From positions 62,001 through 126,000 of the forward strand of contig NZ_JARBTK010000004.1 in the NCBI RefSeq assembly GCF_029240215.1: a DNA stretch of 64,000 nt. Reading direction: 5' to 3'. Origin of the DNA: Chryseobacterium sp. (GTDB lineage: Bacteria > Bacteroidota > Bacteroidia > Flavobacteriales > Weeksellaceae). Made by a program: the position numbers and the translations under genes. A model generated the notes under the pieces. That model was not told the DNA's origin. It did not search any database and saw only the letters and a program-made list of their open reading frames with translations. Positions 37,625 to 46,454 of this stretch are shown here, one piece after another (the first letter of the stretch is position 1; each line of letters begins with the position of its first letter).

Positions 37625-38620
37625 ATGATAAAAATAGGCAACATAGAACTGCCGGAATTTCCGCTTTTGCTTGCTCCGATGGAAGATGTAAGTGATCCGC
37701 CATACAGACGACTGTGTAAATTGCATGGTGCAGATCTGATGTATTCAGAATTTATCTCTTCTGAAGGCTTGATTCGTGATGCAATGAAAAGCCGAAAAAA
37801 ACTGGATATTTTCGATTATGAAAGACCTGTGGGAATCCAGATTTTTGGGGGTGACGAAGAAGCAATGTCGATGTCTGCAAAAATCGTAGAAACCGTAAAC
37901 CCTGATCTGGTGGACATTAACTTTGGTTGTCCTGTAAAAAAAGTGGTTTGCAAAGGTGCAGGAGCTGGAGTTTTGAAAGATGTTGATATGATGGTTCGTC
38001 TGACTAAAGCAGTTGTAAGTTCTACAAGTCTTCCTGTGACAGTGAAAACCCGTTTGGGATGGGACAGTAATTCAATCAACATCGATGAAGTTGCTGAACG
38101 TCTTCAGGAAACGGGAATTAAAGCTTTGACGATTCATGCAAGAACCCGCGGACAGATGTATAAAGGAGAAGCTGACTGGGAACATATCTCAAGAATCAAG
38201 CAGAACCCAAATATCGAAATTCCTATTTTTGGAAATGGTGATATCGATTCTCCCGAAAAAGCTTTAGAATATAAAAACAAATATGCCTGCGACGGAATTA
38301 TGATTGGCCGTGCTGCGATTGGTTATCCTTGGATTTTTAATGAAATCAAACATTTCTTTGCAACCGGAGAACATCTTGATGCACCGACGATTTCAGACCG
38401 ACTTTTGGCGGTTCGTCAACACGCAGAATGGAGTGCAGAATGGAAAGGTGAAAAATTGGGACTGATCGAAATGAGACAGCATTACAGCAATTATTTCCGT
38501 GGAATTCCTCATTTTAAAGATTTCAGAAGAAAATTTCTTGAAGTGTATAGTCTGGAAGAAATGGATGAAGTAATCAAAGAAACTCAGGAATTTTACGCAG
38601 AATATCAGGCGCAGGTTTAA
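37625..38620 (+). CDS. dusB: tRNA dihydrouridine synthase DusB
   Basis: LLAPMEDVSDPPYRRLCKLHGADLMYSEFIS; DINFGCPVKKV; GNGDIDSPEKALEYKNKYACDGIMIGRAAIG. Confidence 0.94.
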   Translation: MIKIGNIELPEFPLLLAPMEDVSDPPYRRLCKLHGADLMYSEFISSEGLIRDAMKSRKKLDIFDYERPVGIQIFGGDEEAMSMSAKIVETVNPDLVDINFGCPVKKVVCKGAGAGVLKDVDMMVRLTKAVVSSTSLPVTVKTRLGWDSNSINIDEVAERLQETGIKALTIHARTRGQMYKGEADWEHISRIKQNPNIEIPIFGNGDIDSPEKALEYKNKYACDGIMIGRAAIGYPWIFNEIKHFFATGEHLDAPTISDRLLAVRQHAEWSAEWKGEKLGLIEMRQHYSNYFRGIPHFKDFRRKFLEVYSLEEMDEVIKETQEFYAEYQAQV

Positions 38621-38660
38621 GCAATATTTATGTTGATTTAAACTTTTAAGTATAAAAACA

Positions 38661-38685
38661 AAACCCATCAAATTCTGATGGGTTT
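38661..38685. terminator. Hairpin AAACCCATCA-AATTC-TGATGGGTTT
   Basis: 10-bp perfect stem, T-rich downstream. Confidence 0.85.
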
Positions 38686-38728
38686 ATTTATTTCTACTAT
38701 GCATGGAAAAAGAAATTATTTTTTGATA

Positions 38729-39031
38729 TCAGTTTTCACCTCCTGATATGTTTTTTTCTACAGCTTTTGCGCCTTTTTTACTTTTATCACCTACCCAATT
38801 AGCACCTTTTTTAACGCCTTTTTCTGTAGCTTTGGCTCCTTTTTTTGCAGTATTACCTGTCCATTTTGCTCCTTTCTTAACACCTTTTTTAGTTGCGTCG
38901 GCTCCTTTTTTAGCAGCATTTCCTACAGCTTGAGCGTCTTTTTTTACTGTTTCTTTTACAGTTTGCTTTTCTTGTGCATTGGCAGATAATGTAATCAATA
39001 AAATTGCCAGAATTGAAATTGTTTTTTTCAT
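38729..39031 (-). CDS. Small secreted Lys/Gly/Ala-rich repeat protein
   Basis: Signal peptide MKKTISILAILLITLSANAQ then repeats KKGADATKKGVKKGAKWTGNTA / KKGAKATEKGVKKGANWVGDKS / KKGAKAVEKN. Confidence 0.8.
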   Translation of the reverse strand: MKKTISILAILLITLSANAQEKQTVKETVKKDAQAVGNAAKKGADATKKGVKKGAKWTGNTAKKGAKATEKGVKKGANWVGDKSKKGAKAVEKNISGGEN

Positions 39032-39131
39032 TGTATTTAAAAATTAGATTAAAATTACTACTTTATTTTATTTAAAATAAATTTTTAAGGTTTATTTCCC
39101 AGAAGTATCCGGTTGAAATATTAATACTTAA

Positions 39132-39163
39132 AACCCTTCCAGCATTTGAAACACTGGAAGGTT
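39132..39163. terminator. Inverted repeat
   Basis: AACCCTTCCAG ... CTGGAAGGTT. Confidence 0.55.
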
Positions 39164-39200
39164 GAATGTAAAATAGTCAGAAAAAAAATATAAAAATAAC

Positions 39201-39225
39201 AAACCCATCAGATTTTGATGGGTTT
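39201..39225. terminator. Hairpin AAACCCATCA-GATTT-TGATGGGTTT
   Basis: Same 10-bp stem as the hairpin at 38661. Confidence 0.85.
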
Positions 39226-39231
39226 GTTATT

Positions 39232-39975
39232 TTAATATCCTTCCAAAGAAGATTCATTTTTAATTAAAGCTAAAGCCGAGGAGGTTCCTATCCTTTTGAC
39301 ACCGAGATTGATCATCTTTTCGGCATCTTCGGGAGTTCTTACTCCGCCTGCTGCTTTTACGGGAAGTTTTCCGGCATTATCAAGCATTATTTTAATGCCT
39401 TCAAATGTTGCTCCGTTTGGTTTTCCGTTTTTGGTTTCATAAAAACCTGTTGAAGATTTTACAAAAATTTCAGATAAATCATTTTCAGAAAAATTTTCTT
39501 CTGCCCAATTGGAAATATTCTTAGTCAAATCAGCAATTTGCTCATCCGTTAAAGCTGCAATCTCGATGATCCATTTGGCAACTTTATGATGATTGATACA
39601 CAATTTTGTGCATCGCAAAAATTCATCTTTTACTAAATCTAAATTACCTTTCAGATATTCAGAATAATTGATCACAAAATCTAATTCGTCTGCACCTTCT
39701 TCGATTGCTTTTGTAGCTTCTGCTAATTTTTCATCAACAGAATTGGTACCTTCATGGAAACCAATCACCGTTCCTACGACAACCTCTGAATTCTTTTGCT
39801 GAATATATTTCTTGATCTCCGAAACATAATCGGGGCGAATCATGATTGCAAAAATACCATTATCAATAGCAACCTGCGCAAGATCTTTATCCGTCTGTAA
39901 AGTTTCTTCTTCCGAAAGACCTGATTGAGCAGGTGTTTTCAGATATGTTGAATCAAGATATCGAGCAATATTCAT
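39232..39975 (-). CDS. deoC: Deoxyribose-phosphate aldolase
   Basis: VVGTVIGFHEGTNSVDEKLAEATKAIEEGADELDFVINY; FVKSSTGF; VKAAGGVRTPEDAEKMI. Confidence 0.94.
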   Translation of the reverse strand: MNIARYLDSTYLKTPAQSGLSEEETLQTDKDLAQVAIDNGIFAIMIRPDYVSEIKKYIQQKNSEVVVGTVIGFHEGTNSVDEKLAEATKAIEEGADELDFVINYSEYLKGNLDLVKDEFLRCTKLCINHHKVAKWIIEIAALTDEQIADLTKNISNWAEENFSENDLSEIFVKSSTGFYETKNGKPNGATFEGIKIMLDNAGKLPVKAAGGVRTPEDAEKMINLGVKRIGTSSALALIKNESSLEGY

Positions 39976-39981
39976 GACAAC

Positions 39982-40452
39982 TTATACTTTTAACTGTCTG
40001 TAGATTCCTTGCTCCAATGAGATAAAAGTTTCCGTTCTGGTAACACCTTTCATTTTCTGAAGTTTATTTAAAATTTCCATCAAATGATCGTTGTCTTTGC
40101 ATAAAACTTTAAGGAAAATCGTGTAATTTCCTGTAGTATAATGTGCTTCTACCACTTCATTTACTTCTTTCAGTGATTTTACAACGTCATTGTAATGACT
40201 TGGCTGATCAAGAAACATTCCGATATAGGAAACCACTTTATATCCTATTTTTCTCGGATTAAGGAAGGAAATAGAGTTTTCTATCACTCCTGCATGTTCC
40301 AATTTTTTAATTCTTTGATGTACAGCTGTAGTTGAAATTCCTACCTGCTTTGAAATGAAAGCTAATGAACTTTTGGCATTATCCATCAACATATAGATGA
40401 TTTCTTTGTCTAGAGGGTCTAAGTGATAGCTTGTACTTGTTGAGTTTTTCAT
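39982..40452 (-). CDS. Lrp/AsnC family transcriptional regulator
   Basis: LDKEIIYMLMDNAKSSLAFISKQVGISTTAVHQRIKKLEHAGVI. Confidence 0.93.
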   Translation of the reverse strand: MKNSTSTSYHLDPLDKEIIYMLMDNAKSSLAFISKQVGISTTAVHQRIKKLEHAGVIENSISFLNPRKIGYKVVSYIGMFLDQPSHYNDVVKSLKEVNEVVEAHYTTGNYTIFLKVLCKDNDHLMEILNKLQKMKGVTRTETFISLEQGIYRQLKV

Positions 40453-40481
40453 CGTTGATTATTACTTTTTATATTGTCATT

Positions 40482-41414
40482 TTATTTCTTTAATACTACA
40501 AAAACAGGAAAATGATCACTGTAACCTCCCAAATAACGGGTTCCTGCATAGGTTCTGAATGGTCTTTCATTAAACATTTTATTGCGGCTCCTTAGCTTTT
40601 CCGGCTTAAAAATTCTGGCATCGTAAAAAGACAGAAGACGGTCATTCTCAAAGAAAGACTGCGATAACAGAATTTGATCAAATAATAAACCAGACTTATA
40701 ATGAAATGCAGAATAATTCTTAGTTGAATAAAGTTCCTGAAAAGGATTTTGAATCACTTTATTGCCTTTATCATCAAAAAGAATCTTCACTAAATTTTCA
40801 TCGTCCGGATTTTCATTAAAATCCCCGCACAAAATTACATTTTCTTTTTCTACATTTATGATCTGAAGAATTCTGTTTCTGATCTCGCCCAAAATATAAT
40901 TCCGTTTTGGCTGATTGATATCTTTTTCCCTTTTGGAGGGCAGATGCGCCACAAAAACATTAATGATCTCTTCCTTATACTTTATCTTTGAAAACAAAAC
41001 ATCTCTTGTGGTGTCATAGTTTTCCGGGTTATTATCTACAATTTCAAAAAAGAATGTGATTGCTTCGGAATCAAGAATCTCAATTTTAGATTTATCATAC
41101 AGCAAGGCAACATCTACCTTTCTTTCATCCATCGAATTATAATGCACAATGCCATAATGAGAATTGAATGGGCTCATTTCCACAAGATCTTCCAAAACCT
41201 TTCTTCCTGAGATCTCAGAAAGACCAATCATACATGGCAAAATACCTGTTTCTTCCTTCATCAGCTGGAAAACGTGAGAGATTTTGAATAACTTATCTCT
41301 GTATTTCCTTTCGTCCCAATTCCTGAGTCCTGATTTGGTGGGATCTAGCCTATGATTAGACGGAGGATCTGGCAAAAATAAATTTTCTACATTATAAAAA
41401 GCAAACAATTCCAT
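40482..41414 (-). CDS. Endonuclease/exonuclease/phosphatase family protein
   Basis: FYNVENLF; GLSEISGRKVLEDL; VILCGDFNENPDD; GYSDHFPVFVVLKK. Confidence 0.9.
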   Translation of the reverse strand: MELFAFYNVENLFLPDPPSNHRLDPTKSGLRNWDERKYRDKLFKISHVFQLMKEETGILPCMIGLSEISGRKVLEDLVEMSPFNSHYGIVHYNSMDERKVDVALLYDKSKIEILDSEAITFFFEIVDNNPENYDTTRDVLFSKIKYKEEIINVFVAHLPSKREKDINQPKRNYILGEIRNRILQIINVEKENVILCGDFNENPDDENLVKILFDDKGNKVIQNPFQELYSTKNYSAFHYKSGLLFDQILLSQSFFENDRLLSFYDARIFKPEKLRSRNKMFNERPFRTYAGTRYLGGYSDHFPVFVVLKK

Positions 41415-41684
41415 CTAACATTTTTGTATTGACCAGTCTAAAATTTTAATTTCAGAGTGTAAATTTATTGTTTTTTTCAGTACCACACCACATTTAATAA
41501 TTAAATTTCCACGTAAAAGGCATAAAATTTACCATAATCGTAAGCTTGTGAATTTATTCCGATCAAAATTTTAATATATTTAAAATTATTTTCATGAAAA
41601 TTTTTCCATTACATTGTGAATTACGTCAAAATACTGTGTTTGAAAACGATTACAATTGTTTTTTCTTCACAAAAAATAACCTTT

Positions 41685-42359
41685 TCAATGCAAAAGATCG
41701 GGACGTTTTTCCTGAGTAATTCTCACCGCTTCATCATGTCTCCATTCTTCAATTTTTGCAGAATTTCCGCTTAAAAGAATTTTTGGAACTTCCAAACCTC
41801 TATAAGACTCTGGCCTTGTATAAATCGGAGGTGACAGAAGGTCGTCCTGAAAACTGTCCGTCAAAGCACTTTGTTCATCATTCAAAACTCCCGGAAGCAA
41901 ACGGATAACAGAATCTGCCAAAACACAAGCTGCCAATTCACCGCCTGTCAATACATAATCTCCTATCGAAATCTCTTTCGTTATATGCAAATCTCTCAAT
42001 CTCTGATCGATCCCTTTGTAATGTCCGCAAAGGAAAATAAGATTATTTTTTATGGAAAGTGCGTTTGCTATTTTCTGATTCAATGTAACTCCGTCCGGTG
42101 TTAAATAAATCACCTCATCGTATTCTCTTTGAGATTTCAATTCAGAAATACATTTATCTATAGGCTCAATCATCATCACCATTCCTGCTCCGCCACCGTA
42201 AGGTTCGTCATCGATCTGCCTGTGTTTGTTGACCGACCAGTCTCTCAACTGATGAAAGTGTACTTCTACCAGACCTTTATCAACTGCTCTTTTCAAAATA
42301 GAAGTTCTAAACGGGCTTTCCATCAGTTCCGGCAATACACTTATTATATCAATTCTCAT
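41685..42359 (-). CDS. trmD: tRNA (guanine-N1)-methyltransferase
   Basis: [51 protein letters not shown]. Confidence 0.97.
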   Translation of the reverse strand: MRIDIISVLPELMESPFRTSILKRAVDKGLVEVHFHQLRDWSVNKHRQIDDEPYGGGAGMVMMIEPIDKCISELKSQREYDEVIYLTPDGVTLNQKIANALSIKNNLIFLCGHYKGIDQRLRDLHITKEISIGDYVLTGGELAACVLADSVIRLLPGVLNDEQSALTDSFQDDLLSPPIYTRPESYRGLEVPKILLSGNSAKIEEWRHDEAVRITQEKRPDLLH

Positions 42360-43618
42360 TGTTCCATATTATTTTTTTTATTGGGCGAAATAATCAGTCG
42401 CAAGGATGAATCTTTGTTAAAATAGCTCCACATCCAGTTAAAAAATATCGCCAGCTTATTTCGAACGCTCAAAATAAGCATTAAATGTAAAAACATCCAA
42501 AAATACCACGCTAAAAATCCCTGAAATTTTATAAAAGGTAAATCTACAACTGCTCTGTGCTTTCCGATTGTTGCCAATGAACCCTGATCTTTATACTCAT
42601 ATTCGTTCCATTCCGCAAGATTTTTTCTTAAAAAATTCTTTCCTAAATTTTTCGCCTGATTGATTGCAACATTAGCAACCTGAGGATGGCCTTGAGGATA
42701 TTTCGGAGTTTCCATGTAGGCAATATCTCCTATAGCATAGATATTGTCGTATCCTTTTACTTTATTAAAACGATCAACGATATATCTGTTTCTGATCAGC
42801 TTTTCAGAAGGAAAACCTTCAACCACATTTCCTACAACTCCCGCAGCCCAGATTACATTATTCGACGGAATCTGCTTTCCGCTTTTTAAAAATACTTTAT
42901 CACCATCATAATCAGTCACCACTTCTCCACTCATAAAGTTAACGCCGAGTTCTTTAAGATATTTTTCAGATTTTTCCTGAGCTTCAGGACTCATTACTGC
43001 CAAAGGTTTTTCTGTAGAACTTACCAAATTGATTTTAAGATTATTAAAATTCATGTACGGATAATCACGCGGAAGAATTTCTTTCTTCATCTCAGAAAAA
43101 GCACCTGCCAATTCTACTCCGGTCGGTCCGCTTCCGACGATGACGATATTCCAGTTTCCATCATCGCTACGGCTTTTTTCAAGAATCAGTTTTTCAAAAG
43201 TCATCAGCACGTGATTTCTGATACCGATCGCTTCCTGGGTATTTTTCATCCCGAAAGCTTTACTTTCAAGTTCTTTATTTCCAAAAAAATTGGTTTTGCA
43301 ACCTGTTGCAATGATTAGTTTATCGTAAGTGAATTCAGCCTCATCTGTAATGACTTTATTTTGGGAGGGAATAATCTCTTTAACTTCCGTTAAGCGAAAC
43401 TGTGTATTTCTGGAATTCTGAAAGATTTTCCGGAAGGGAAAAGAAATATTGGAGGGTTCGATTCTGCCACATGCAACCTGATAAAACAGCGGCTGAAACA
43501 TATGATGGTTTACTTTATCTAAAACAATTACTTTTTTGTTTTTATTGTTTAATGTTTTCGCAAGCTGCAGCCCCGCAAAACCTCCTCCGATGATGATGAT
43601 CTTTTCGCGTGTTTCCAT
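42356..43618 (-). CDS. NAD(P)/FAD-dependent oxidoreductase (NDH-2-like)
   Basis: [43 protein letters not shown]; 4-nt ATGA overlap with trmD. Confidence 0.9.
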   Translation of the reverse strand: METREKIIIIGGGFAGLQLAKTLNNKNKKVIVLDKVNHHMFQPLFYQVACGRIEPSNISFPFRKIFQNSRNTQFRLTEVKEIIPSQNKVITDEAEFTYDKLIIATGCKTNFFGNKELESKAFGMKNTQEAIGIRNHVLMTFEKLILEKSRSDDGNWNIVIVGSGPTGVELAGAFSEMKKEILPRDYPYMNFNNLKINLVSSTEKPLAVMSPEAQEKSEKYLKELGVNFMSGEVVTDYDGDKVFLKSGKQIPSNNVIWAAGVVGNVVEGFPSEKLIRNRYIVDRFNKVKGYDNIYAIGDIAYMETPKYPQGHPQVANVAINQAKNLGKNFLRKNLAEWNEYEYKDQGSLATIGKHRAVVDLPFIKFQGFLAWYFWMFLHLMLILSVRNKLAIFFNWMWSYFNKDSSLRLIISPNKKNNMEQ

Positions 43619-43683
43619 AATACACAAATTTACTGATTTTATTTAGCATTTTCAGGAGCAAAAAGTTAGTTTTGCAAAACTTT

Positions 43684-44547
43684 ATGACCAGAAAAAAGTA
43701 TACCAAAAAAACTGCCAAAAGCATCCATAAAAAAAGACGTAAGAATTATTTTTTACGCCGAAAAATTCTTTTGGGAATATTGATCATTGCCCTTATCGGA
43801 ACAGGCTTTTACCTCAAACAGTCAATAAGTTACTATTACGCATTATATTTTAATAAATTCAGTCATAAAAAGCTTCATAATAGTGAAAATGAAACTTTAA
43901 GAATACAGAAAATTCTTAGTAACAATCTTGATAAAACGTACGGTTTTGACATTTCACATTATCAGAATAAAGAAGATATCAGTTGGGACAGTTTAAGTAT
44001 CGGAAATAAGACCATTCCTTTGGAATTTGTTGTAATGCGAGCAACAATGGGAAACAGAAGCGCAGACAAACATTTTGACGAATTCTGGCAACAGGCACAG
44101 AAACATAAACTGATTCGTGGTGCTTATCATTTTTACAGAGCTGATGAAGATCCTGTCATTCAGGCAAATAATTTTCTGGAGAATGTAAAACTTGAAAGCG
44201 GTGATCTGCCACCCATTTTAGATATTGAAAAAATTCCGAGAAGAAAATCAAATAAAAAACTGATTGAAGATCTGAAAATCTGGTGCAAAATTGTAGAAGA
44301 AACTTACGGTGAAAAACCAATCATTTACACGTATTATCATTATTACAAAGACTTTCTGAAAGGCGAATTTGACGACTATCCGCTTTGGTTAGCAAATTAC
44401 AATGATGTTCCTACTCCTTCTCCTGATGATGACTGGGATTTCTGGCAGTTCAGCGAAAACGGAATTGTGTATGGCATCAACACCAAAGTTGATCTGGATA
44501 TTTACAATGGCGGAGTTTGGTCTTTGAAGAGTTTGACTTTGGATTGA
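43684..44547 (+). CDS. Glycoside hydrolase family 25 lysozyme-like protein
   Basis: TYGFDISHYQNKEDISWDSL; RGAYHFYRADEDPVIQANNFL; LPPILDIEKI; preceded by -7 TAGTTTTG. Confidence 0.9.
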   Translation: MTRKKYTKKTAKSIHKKRRKNYFLRRKILLGILIIALIGTGFYLKQSISYYYALYFNKFSHKKLHNSENETLRIQKILSNNLDKTYGFDISHYQNKEDISWDSLSIGNKTIPLEFVVMRATMGNRSADKHFDEFWQQAQKHKLIRGAYHFYRADEDPVIQANNFLENVKLESGDLPPILDIEKIPRRKSNKKLIEDLKIWCKIVEETYGEKPIIYTYYHYYKDFLKGEFDDYPLWLANYNDVPTPSPDDDWDFWQFSENGIVYGINTKVDLDIYNGGVWSLKSLTLD

Positions 44548-44581
44548 GTTTAGATAATTATTTTTTAAAAATTTAATATTC

Positions 44582-44614
44582 AACGCTGAAAGGGTTTAAA
44601 ACCCTTTCAGCGTT
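44582..44614. terminator. 33-nt near-perfect palindrome between convergent genes
   Basis: AACGCTGAAAGGGTTT-A-AAACCCTTTCAGCGTT. Confidence 0.8.
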
Positions 44615-44645
44615 CTAAAGGATAACGTAAGCCAAATAAATAAAA

Positions 44646-45776
44646 CTACTTAAAAGGCTTTCTTTGAATCCATTCTATTGCCGGATTTAGTGAAGTAAAG
44701 ATTCTTTCTATAAATTGATTAATCAGGAGATTGCTATGTTTTATCAATCCGAATATTTCAACAGGTTTTGCTCCAATCGTAGACTTTATTTCTAAAGCAG
44801 TTCTTCCGAAAATAATTCGACTGAATTTCTCATTAATTCCAAACTCTACCATATCTAAAAGCATATTAAGATAGATTTGTTTTTCTTTTTGAAGTTCTTT
44901 GTCGTAGCCAAGAAAATAGGTATCAATATCTTTATTGTTGAGAACTAAAGTATAAAAACCGATCAGTTTTTCATCCAAATAATATCCGAAAACTCTGAAA
45001 TTTTCTTTTAAAGACTTTTTCATACTTTCAAAATGATTTTCTGTGAGGAAAAATGTGTTAAAGGTTGCATTTTCAGCAACATTCTGATACAGAATATTCA
45101 TTTCTTTCTGATGTTTTTTAATTTCATCAAAATGCATTTCAGATTTTAAAATTCCGTCTCTTTTTTTCTTGGCAGATTTGGCTCTGGTTCTGTATTTAGT
45201 TGAAAAAGCGTTGAGATAATCTTCAAAAGTCAACCAATTTTCCTTTACCCTTAAAATCATATTCGGCTGAACGGAAAATCTGAAAAAAGAACGATGATTT
45301 TTACCCTGAAAATATTTGATAAAACTCGCCTGATAATCTTTGTAAATAATGAGTGACGTTTTTCCTTCCTGCTTCTGCATTTCCCGAACAGCTTCATCCA
45401 AAAGCGGAATTACCTGATCAATAGTAATTTTTGACGCATCAAAGTAAAACCCGTTTTGTCCGGTGAGCATATTGTTGCCCAGAATCATCACATTTTTACT
45501 GAACTTTTTAGCAATAAAATTTTTTACGTCACACAAAACTTCATCTCTCTGAAAAGTTTTATGTTGGATAAAATTTAAATATTGAAACAAAGCACCGCCA
45601 ATCAATTCATCGGCTGAGAAAAATCCCACATAAAAGCACTCCATGTTTTTGGGACATGAAGTTTCTAAAGTCTCAAAGTATTCTTTAGACAACATAATAT
45701 TATGCTGCCCGATTACATCGTTCCAGTCATTGGGAATTTCTGACGAAAATTTGTATTTTTTAAAAGTATAAGACAT
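44646..45776 (-). CDS. GNAT/FemAB-like acyltransferase
   Basis: LIGFYTLVLNNKDIDTYFLGYDKELQKEKQIYLNMLLDMVEFGI GNAT-like C-terminal region. Confidence 0.65.
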   Translation of the reverse strand: MSYTFKKYKFSSEIPNDWNDVIGQHNIMLSKEYFETLETSCPKNMECFYVGFFSADELIGGALFQYLNFIQHKTFQRDEVLCDVKNFIAKKFSKNVMILGNNMLTGQNGFYFDASKITIDQVIPLLDEAVREMQKQEGKTSLIIYKDYQASFIKYFQGKNHRSFFRFSVQPNMILRVKENWLTFEDYLNAFSTKYRTRAKSAKKKRDGILKSEMHFDEIKKHQKEMNILYQNVAENATFNTFFLTENHFESMKKSLKENFRVFGYYLDEKLIGFYTLVLNNKDIDTYFLGYDKELQKEKQIYLNMLLDMVEFGINEKFSRIIFGRTALEIKSTIGAKPVEIFGLIKHSNLLINQFIERIFTSLNPAIEWIQRKPFK

Positions 45777-45781
45777 AAAAA

Positions 45782-45799
45782 AGGCTACAAATGTAGCCT
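45782..45799. terminator. Intrinsic hairpin
   Basis: AGGCTACA-AA-TGTAGCCT. Confidence 0.7.
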
Positions 45800-45820
45800 A
45801 TATTTTAAATGGTTTAAATT

Positions 45821-46339
45821 TTATTTTGGAGTCACGAGATTAAATCCGTCAATAGCGTACCAACCGCAGATTATTCCTCCCATTAAGGTAATCGTAATCG
45901 TCCAATATCCTGTATTGATAAAAATATATTTCCAGGATTTTCTTTCAAACATTGCATTAATTGCTATAAGAGGAAACACAAAGAAAACTCCTGTCATGAA
46001 AGAATGCAAAGCACCATGACCAAAAGACCTGAAAGCAGTTCCGTAATCATGCATAAATGCAGCAAATGAGGGTTTTGCCAAATCAGGATCTCCTCCCACC
46101 ATTCCCAAAGCGCCAAATTGATGGATGGTCACCATCTGCAGAAAAAAGCCAATCATTATTGATAAAATAATAGAAACAATAAATACCATTCCCATGCTTG
46201 TATCTTTCATTTTCTCTTCTGTCAATCCGGATTCCTTCATCCATATTTTTCCGAAAACCTTTGGATTATACCAAATAAATCCCATCAACAAAGGCACTAA
46301 TGCAGCAAATAATATTGCTAAAAAGTTAATTTGCATCAT
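45821..46339 (-). CDS. DUF1761 family membrane protein
   Basis: ALVPLLMGFIWYNPKVFGKIWMKESGLTEEKM. Confidence 0.85.
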   Translation of the reverse strand: MMQINFLAILFAALVPLLMGFIWYNPKVFGKIWMKESGLTEEKMKDTSMGMVFIVSIILSIMIGFFLQMVTIHQFGALGMVGGDPDLAKPSFAAFMHDYGTAFRSFGHGALHSFMTGVFFVFPLIAINAMFERKSWKYIFINTGYWTITITLMGGIICGWYAIDGFNLVTPK

Positions 46340-46425
46340 AATTTTAAGTTTTTGTTTATGTTTCCAAATCTACATTAAAAAAGTTTACAAAAATATATTT
46401 ATCTATTAAAAGCTTTAATATTTCG

Positions 46426-46433
46426 TATTTTTG
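46426..46433 (+). promoter_or_regulatory. -7 element of the ABC-F gene
   Basis: TATTTTTG matches TAnnTTTG, before the ATG at 46455. Confidence 0.5.
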
Positions 46434-46454
46434 CACCACAAAATTTGGATATCA

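Noticed and set aside
38748-38933. Hydrophobic ORF on + strand opposite the KKGAK protein
   Set aside because: The APFL..PF pattern is the reverse complement of the KKGA repeat; the minus-strand reading has a signal peptide and is preferred.
41415-41684. 270-bp intergenic region scanned for a small RNA gene
   Set aside because: Very AT-rich, with no convincing hairpin, promoter-terminator pair or conserved core visible.
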